A program made the position numbers and the translations under genes. From contig NC_081413.1 of NCBI RefSeq assembly GCF_030272615.1, positions 565,070,510 to 565,134,509 on the forward strand: 64,000 bases of DNA, given 5' to 3'. This DNA is from Cryptomeria japonica. Its lineage: Eukaryota; Streptophyta; Pinopsida; Cupressales; Cupressaceae. Shown here in pieces: positions 57,651 to 64,000 of the stretch (its first letter is position 1; every line of letters starts with the position of its first letter). The notes beneath the pieces are model-generated. The model was not told the DNA's origin, ran no database searches, and was given only the letters and a program-made list of their open reading frames with translations.

Positions 57651-58850
57651 GGAAGTTTAAAGGAAAAGGAAAAAGAAATTGTTTCATTGCAATAGATGGA
57701 GGTATTACTGATGAAGAATCTGAGGAAGATTCAAATGAGGACATTGTTTTTGTTTCTATCAAAGAAGAAATATCTAATCAGAAGACATTGGTCTCTCACT
57801 TGGATAGTTCAGATGACTAGATTATAGACAGTGGTTGTTCACACTACATGATTGGTGACTAGAGAAAGTTTCTAACATTGAAAGAATTTGATGGAGGTGT
57901 TGTTGGATTTGGGAATAACTCTCCCTGCATGGTGAAAGGCAAAGGATCCATTTCCCGAATGGTAAGAGTAGTGCAGATGATGTCTACTGGGTTGAAGGTC
58001 TAAAACACAATCTGTTGAGTGTTTCTCAACTCAATGACAAAGGTTACCCATTAGAATTCAAGAATGGAGTTTACAAGATTTTTGGAAGCAAAGGTGAACA
58101 GATTGCAATAGGCAAACAAACCAGAGGTAATATTTTTCACTTAAACTTTAAAGTTAATAATTGTTTGATTGCAAAAGTAGAAGATAGTTGGCTTTGGCAT
58201 CAGAGGTTTTTCCATGTGAACTTTGATAACATTGTAAGAGTCAGCAAGTCAAAATCAGTAAAAGGTTTGCCATAGTTGGACAAATCGGTGAATGCTTTGT
58301 CCAAGGAATGTCGGTTAGGGAAAATGACATCCTCAACTTTCAAGAGAAAATCTTTCTCAGCTGAAAATTTGTTAGATTTGGTTCATATTGACCTATGTGG
58401 ACCAATGAGGACTAGGAGTATTCAAGGAGATCGATACTTCATGATATTTATCGATGATTGTTCAAGAATGATGTGGGTCACATTCTTGAAAGACAAGATA
58501 GAAGCATTCAACAAATTTAAGGCATTCAGAGCCTTGGTTGAAAATGAAAGTGGAAGGAAATGAAATGCTTAAGAACTGATCAAGATGGTGAATTTACTTC
58601 AGAGGAATTCACTAGATATAGTGAAGATAATGGGATCAAGAGGCAGCCATATGCACCAAGGACACCACAACATAACAATATTGCAGAAAGGAACAATCGA
58701 TAAGTGGTTGAAGCTACTAGGACGATGTTAATTCAAGGAGGTGTAGCTAAGACATTATGGAGAGAAGTTATCAGCACAGTTGTTTATACAATGAACCGGA
58801 TACTGGTCAAAAGAGGTAAAGACAAATTGCCCTATGAATACCGATAAAGT
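57651..58850 (+). pseudogene. Copia-B protease and integrase
   Basis: Seen: protease IIDSGCSHYMIGD (57825) with DSG intact; SPCMVKGKGSIS; LLSVSQLNDKGYPLEF; GAG-pre-integrase LWHQRFFHVNFDNI (58193); CRLGK; integrase HIDLCGPMRTRSIQGDRYF, FIDDCSRMMWVTFLKDK. After 58563 frames shift and a stop appears, but the matching DQDGEF-like and NIAERNN-like regions can be traced to about 58700. Role: element integration. Dead copy. Confidence 0.8.
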
Positions 58851-59552
58851 AGATCACCGAATGATAGTGACTTCAAAAATTTTGGTAGCAGATGCTTTAT
58901 TAAAAGAAGTGATTATATTGGAAAGTTTGGTGCCAAAAGTGATGAAGGCATATTTCTTGATTACTCCACCAACAACAAAGCTTACAAGTGCTACAACAAC
59001 CAGACTAAGAAGATTATTGAAAGTGTCAATGTCCGAGTAGATGAATTTCCTGAAAAACCTGAAGAAACCACCAAGCAGAAGGAAGAAGAAGAACCAAACA
59101 CACTATTTTTGGAATTGGAACCGGTAAAGCCAGAAGTTGGAGAACTGAACATAGAAGTCCCAATTCAACTAGAAAAGGAAAGTCCAGCAAAAGATGATGA
59201 AGGTGAAGAAGAAGAAGAACCTAAAAATTAAGATCAAGTTATTCCAAGGTATGTTAGACTCAATCACAGCCTTGATCAAATTATTGGAGACAAGAATGTA
59301 GGTGTGTTAACTAGAAGAAGGCTAAGAGAGAACTCTTGTATGATCTCCACCATTGAGCCTAGAAAAGCAAGAGAAGCATTTGCAAATGAAGACTGGATCA
59401 AGGCAATGGAAGAATAGCTTGATCAGATAGAGAAGTATAATACATGGTCATTGGTACCCAGACCGGAAAATAAGAATGTAATAGACTCAAAGTCAGTATT
59501 CAAAAACAAATTGAATGAAGATGGAGTAGTGATCAGGAATAAAGCCAAACGG
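58851..59552 (+). pseudogene. Copia-B integrase tail and start of reverse transcriptase
   Basis: Traces: NKAYKCYNNQTKKIIESVNV; a Glu-rich linker (EGEEEEEPKN); YVRLNHSLDQIIGDKNVGVL; REAFANEDWIKAMEE with TAG at 59416; YNTWSLVPRPENKNVI and NKLNEDGVVIRNKAK. It breaks off at about 59552 in the NKAR motif, fused to the inside of a Copia-C LTR. Confidence 0.8.
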
Positions 59553-60496
59553 GTTTCACTGATAGAGTTTTGGATGAAGATCTTTTATTAATTTCATAAG
59601 TGGTGTGGGTGTATCTTTTGATGGAGTTTCATGATTTTGTCAGTGATCATGTTTGAGACTTGGCAGTTGGAGATCATTGCTGAAGCATGTGGACCTATAC
59701 TAGGTCCCGGTTGATCTAGGTTATGGACCGGCTATGTAACGTGTGGATAGGACCTATTGATGTATTTTCGGGATGTCTTATGTGTTGATATTACTTGTTT
59801 GGTCTAAGGCCGACATGGTTTGTAATTATGTAATTAGTTTGTTGTCTAGTGGTCGACCTGATTGTTTATGGTCAAGGGTTTGTATATATAGATGCAAGAT
59901 CTCATTGTAGATCATCATGGTTAATGAAAAAGGTCATGGTAAGGAATGTAATGTTCAAATAATGTAATATCATTCAGGTAGAGGAGTTGGTCGATCATTG
60001 GAGATCGAATTGGGTTTATGTAAGAGGATTTAGTCCTCTGGTATTGAGCTTAACCGGAACTGTACTTAGGCATAGGAGATGCTATCTTTTGTAGTTCAAC
60101 ACTTCTCCGGATTGTAGTCTAGATTTATATGTAGTCAGTGAGACTCCTTTTGTGATGAGTAGTGTGCTCTAGGTTGTTGGGCTTCCTGCAAGTGCAGCAA
60201 GTGCAGGCCCCTTCATGGTAATTTACATACTTACTGTAAAAGTATTATCTGACTGTGGGTATGGTTCTCACCGTGGTTTTTCCCTTTACCAGTTTTCCAT
60301 GTACAAATCTTGGTGTTGTGTGGATGGCTTTTATTCCTTGATTATTGTTTATGCTTAATTGGATTAACTGTTATTCCAGTATTATTGTTTCGGGTTTCAG
60401 TGTTAAAGTTTTAATTGTTGAATCTTCCTGTAATATGTGACAACTGATTCACCCGCCCCCTCTCAGTTGTCTTCTGATTATCTGAATTGTCTAACA
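59553..60496 (+). repeat. 5' LTR of Copia-C, 5' end deleted
   Basis: Begins inside the LTR (GGTTTCACTGATAGAG aligns with the Copia-A LTR at about 25707). TATA-like GTATATATAGATG near 59882. It has CACCGTGGTTTTTCCC near 60269 and TGATTCACCCGCCCCCTCTC near 60445, and ends CTAACA at 60496. About 230 bases of the LTR start are missing. Confidence 0.78.
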
Positions 60497-60498
60497 AT

Positions 60499-60510
60499 CA
60501 GTATCAGAGC
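60499..60510 (+). promoter_or_regulatory. Primer binding site of Copia-C
   Basis: CAGTATCAGAGC matches TGGTATCAGAGC at 10 of 12 positions, immediately after the LTR. Confidence 0.75.
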
Positions 60511-60554
60511 TTTGTTCCTCACTGCAAAAATCTTAACTGCTTGAGGAAGATCCT

Positions 60555-62050
60555 ATGGTGACTAACAGTTCAAGTTCATCTAGTTCTTTTGGAGCTATCT
60601 TTCGAAGCAATATTTTGAGGCTTGATGGAACAAATTACACAGTATGGAAGATTCAGATGGAGACTCATCTAAGATGTCTTGGCAAGGAGATTTGGGAGAT
60701 CACACAGAATAGTGTTACACCCTTTAATCTGGGATCTGGCAATCCTCCTCCAGCAAACCTAGACCAGGAGCTTGTGAATGATTGTAGAGAAAGAGAAGCC
60801 CTTCTATGTGTACTTTCTGATCAACAAATAATGGAATTAACAGAAAAATCATCTGGAAAGGCTATATGGGATAAGTTGGAGACTCTTAATGAATGTGACC
60901 CTATAATGAAGATTGCTAAACTTGATGGTTACCGGGTGAGATATGAAAACCTAAAGATGAAATAAGATGAAAGGATTACTGCATTCATGGAAAGGGTAAA
61001 TGAGATTGTTATGGGAATTCAATGTTGTGGTGGAACTCTGAGCGAAGATGAAATTGTTTCTAAAGTCCTGAGAGCCCTACCACCGGCTTACAAAATGAAG
61101 GATACTTCTATTAAAGAGTTGAGAACAATGGCTAATACATCTGTCAACAGAGATACCTTGGTTGGGAAACTATCTACTTTTGAACTTGAGGAATTTGGAC
61201 CTTCTGCAGTTGTGAAGACTAAACTTGCTTTTCATGCATCTACATTTGCGACCAGTGAGCAAGATTCAAAAGCTTTATATGCAAAGGAGTTAAAAGATAT
61301 GAAAAGAGAAGATGATGAGTTTGAGTAACTTGAAGAATTATTTGCTAGAAGAGTATCGAAAGCATCGGTAGAAAGTAAGTATGAAGGAAAAGTACCTTTT
61401 AAATGTTTTGCATGCAATAAGATTGGTCATTTTCCATCTAGATGTCCTGAAAGAAATTCAAGATTTCAAGAAAGAGTTAAAAGATCATTTAAGCCTAACC
61501 CTGGATATCAGAACAAATATAAATTCAAGAAAAATAGAGACAAATCATGCTACATAGTGATTAAGCAGGCATTACTAATTGAGATGATGAACCGGTAGAA
61601 GACTCTGCTATTGGATCCAACAATGGGAAGGAATGGGCATTCCTAGATATCAAGGAAGATGATCTAGCACTAGAAGAGAATGTGCCTGAGGAGAAGGCAC
61701 TTGCTTCTAAAATTGAAGACAAGGATGAATGGGTAATTGACAATGGTTGTTCACATCATATGATTGGAGATAAAGGGAAATTTATGTCTTTGCAAGAATT
61801 TGATGGTGGACTAGTTAGATTTGGAGATGACAAGGCATGTATGATCAAAGGGGAAGTAACTATATCATTGGATGGTAAGAACAATACTGACATTGTTTAT
61901 TATGTTGAAGGTTTGAAGCATAATCTTTTGAGTGTAGGATAATTGGTAGATAAGGGATTTCAACTACAATTCAAGGATGGAAAATGCAAAATCATTAACA
62001 GATCTGGCTCAGAGATTGCAACCAGTACACAAACAAAAATCTATGTACTA
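60555..62050 (+). pseudogene. Copia-C gag and protease region
   Basis: Seen: MVTNSSSSSSSFGAIF at 60555; LDGTNYTVWKIQMETHL; KAIWDKLETLNECDPIM; ERITAFMERVNEIVMGIQCC; FELEEFGPSAV; an intact zinc knuckle CFACNKIGHFPSRC (about 61402-61443); protease WVIDNGCSHHMIGD (61730, DNG in place of DSG); and KACMIKGEVTISLDG. Stops at 60963, 61327 and about 61595 and 61940. Same family as Copia-A. Breaks off near 62050 in the region before GAG-pre-integrase. Confidence 0.85.
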
Positions 62051-62755
62051 AATCCTCTACCTAAATGATATTACATTATTCAAACATTACATTCCTTGAC
62101 CATGACCTTTTTTATTAACCATGATGATCTACAATGAGATCTTGCATCTATATATACAAACCCTCGACCATAAACAATCAGGTCGACCATTAGACAATAA
62201 ACTAATTACATAATTACAAACCATGTCGACCTTAGACCAAACAAGTAATATCAACACATAAGACATCCCGGAAATACATCAATAGCTCCTATCCACACAT
62301 TACATTAAATCTAGTCCATAACCTAGATCAATCAGGACCTAGTATAGGTCCACATACTTCAGCAATGATCTCCAACCACCAAGTCTCGAACATGATCACC
62401 AACAGCATCCTGAAACTCCATCAGAAGTTGCACCAACACCACTTATGCAATTAATAAAATATCTCCATCAAAAGCTCTACCGGTGAAACCCTCATTGGAA
62501 CCAAAAACCAATCTTCTAAGCAAACAAGATAGCATCCAATCACCAGACCAAATATGAGTATAAGTATCATGAACAAGCCAATTCCATCACCAGAATATAC
62601 TAAAGCCTACCAAATCATGTTGAATCCAAGTTAACCAAAAACCACTCATCCTACCAGGACCAGAAGGGTGTCGATAAAGCATCCAAACAACTAGTGGTGA
62701 CATCAATGATAAAAGATCAATGCAACACATAATCAATTCCACCAAATAGCTAACA
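62050..62755 (-). repeat. Truncated LTR of the Copia-A/C family, reversed
   Basis: On the minus strand it starts at 62755 (TGTTAGCTATTTGGTGG), which matches the Copia-A LTR start, and continues to the sequence near 59980 of the Copia-C LTR. Its last roughly 250 bases are missing. It forms an inverted pair with the Copia-C LTR, around 1.5 kb apart. Confidence 0.8.
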
Positions 62756-64000
62756 CAAATAAAGTAAACACATAAGAACTGGTTGATCTTTTGCTATCAA
62801 TATCACCTACCTAGTCTGAATCTACATAACCATTAATATCAATTGAAATCACATCTCCAACCAAATTACCATGATAACACAAAGAGTACTTTGAGGTGCC
62901 CTTCAAATATCTAAAGACTCTTTTGACTATATCCCAATGAACTTTACCAGGATTAGACATATATCTGGAAATAACTCCCGCTACTTGGGAAATGTCTGGT
63001 CTAGTACAAACCATAGCAACTATCAAACTTCCAAATTCTCTAGTAAGGAACTATTCTCATGTCTTCTAGGTTTGATGGAGATGTACGATAATCTAAAACA
63101 GATAGTTTCATTTCAACTGTAAAAGGAACACACAATGGTCTACAGTACTACATGTTGAACCTCTGTAAAACTGAATTCACATACTTACTCTAGCCTAGCC
63201 ATATCTTTTTGTTCACTCTCTCTCTTCTAATTTTCATCTCAAAAATGTGTTTCACTGCACCGAGATCTTTCATTTCAAATTTAGCAGCAAGTTGAGAATT
63301 TAATTCTGAAATCATACCTTTCCCTTTACCAATGAATAATATATCAACAACATATAATGCAATGTACAAGAAATGATCACCATCATATTTATAATAAACA
63401 CAATGATCTGATTTATAACATTCAAATCCAAACTCAACACATATGTATCAAAATTATGGTACCACATCCTAGGACTCTATTTGAGGCCATGTACAAATAT
63501 TTCTTCAATTTATTGACCAAATTACTTTTACCTTTCACCACATAGTTCTTTGGTTGTGTCATATAAATATCCTCCTCCAAATCACCATGAAGGAAAGTAT
63601 TTTTCAGATCCATTTGCTTAACCTATAAATCATAAGTAGCAGAAATAGAAAGAAAAAATCTAATGGATCTCATTTTTGCAACACAAGAAAATATCTCACC
63701 ATAATCAACACCCTCAACCCGAGAGTAGCCTTTTGTAACCAACCTTTCTTTATACTTCTCAATGCTTCCATCTAAATTGATCTTTTTCTTAAACACCCAT
63801 TTGCTAATAATAGGATTTCGTCTTTTAGACAATGGTACAAGATCCCATATATCATTCTTTTTCAAAGATGACATTTCTTCTTCCATAGCAATCTTTCAAG
63901 ATTCTATATCATTCATACCTAATGCCTCTTCTTGAGATCTAAGTTCATCAACATTAGTATTCAAAGTAAAAATATATCTCCAATCATCATGTGAATACCT
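62756..64000 (-). pseudogene. Copia-D reverse transcriptase and RNase H, minus strand, partial
   Basis: Seen on the minus strand: NDIWDLVPLSKRRNPIISKW, KKKINLDGSIEKYKERLVTK and GYSRVEGVDYGEIFSCVAKM (63623-63886). Further blocks follow through stops and frame changes, with LYVVDILFIG at about 63330-63360, where the YVDD active site reads YVVD. CTRPDISQVAGVISRYMSNP, HWDIVKRVFRYLKGTSKYSL and NGYVDSD (62811-63026) are the RT end and RNase H start. The reading is lost just after STSSYVFTL, where the reversed LTR begins. It runs off the right edge. Copia-type RVT_2, dead. Confidence 0.88.

Larger units (their letters stand above)
52628..59552 (+). mobile_element. Copia-B element, 5' LTR to reverse transcriptase start
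   Basis: LTR (52628-55603, interrupted by a solo LTR), primer site at 55606, gag (interrupted by another solo LTR), protease, integrase and RT start. Ends at about 59552, where a truncated LTR of Copia-C begins. The 3' LTR is missing. Many stops and frame changes: an old copy. Confidence 0.85.

Overview
The window is plant nuclear DNA made almost entirely of transposable elements, in overlapping and nested layers. I found no intact host gene, rRNA, tRNA or CRISPR. Evidence for a plant: an En/Spm (CACTA) transposase with introns, Ty1-copia and Ty3-gypsy elements of plant types (copia primer sites complementary to initiator tRNA-Met, a Tat-type gypsy with two RNase H domains, a plant mobile domain) and a fragment of a PPR gene. 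Deep nesting and old decayed copies suit a very large seed-plant genome, perhaps a conifer or other gymnosperm, but the species cannot be read from this window.

Layout. 1-8441, minus strand: a CACTA-like transposon with a multi-exon TNP2 transposase (4109-8441), a decayed SET-domain region (about 2590-3660) and a second multi-exon gene of the plant Transposase_24 type (1-2330). 8442-14520: no intact gene, degenerate repeats and a broken PPR fragment (13943-14195). 14521-16837: an old copia-like LTR end and a gag with a coiled coil and four zinc knuckles. About 17280-18035: a reversed gypsy LTR with its polypurine tract. 18951-23161: a complete, short, minus-strand copia element with two LTRs, primer site, polypurine tract and only gag-protease plus an unknown tail. 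23162-25479: non-coding, with a GGATAAG repeat cluster.

25480-48532: one copia element (Copia-A) broken by three insertions: a reversed solo LTR (28560-29740), a 17.7-kb Tat-lineage gypsy element (30644-48360) and a second gypsy element (from 48533). Removing the first two insertions with one target duplication each keeps the Copia-A frame. The Tat element carries gag-protease-G-patch-RT-RNase H-aRNH-integrase in one frame, and an antisense plant-mobile-domain (MAIN-like) ORF between integrase and 3' LTR. 48533-52627: the second gypsy element (LTR, primer site, gag, protease), cut off by Copia-B (52628-59552), which itself holds two reversed solo LTRs (52938-54526 and 55757-56819). 59553-62050: Copia-C, same family as Copia-A. 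62050-62755: a truncated LTR of that family in reverse. 62756-64000: a minus-strand copia reverse transcriptase/RNase H.

Nearly all coding regions are dead. In the Tat element and its antisense ORF the frame is broken only by TGA and TAG, never TAA, the pattern expected from deamination of methylated CG and CHG sites. No functional gene network operates here; the interest lies in captured domains (SET, PMD, G-patch), in non-coding repeat structure at the ends of the Tat element, and in the readable order of insertions.
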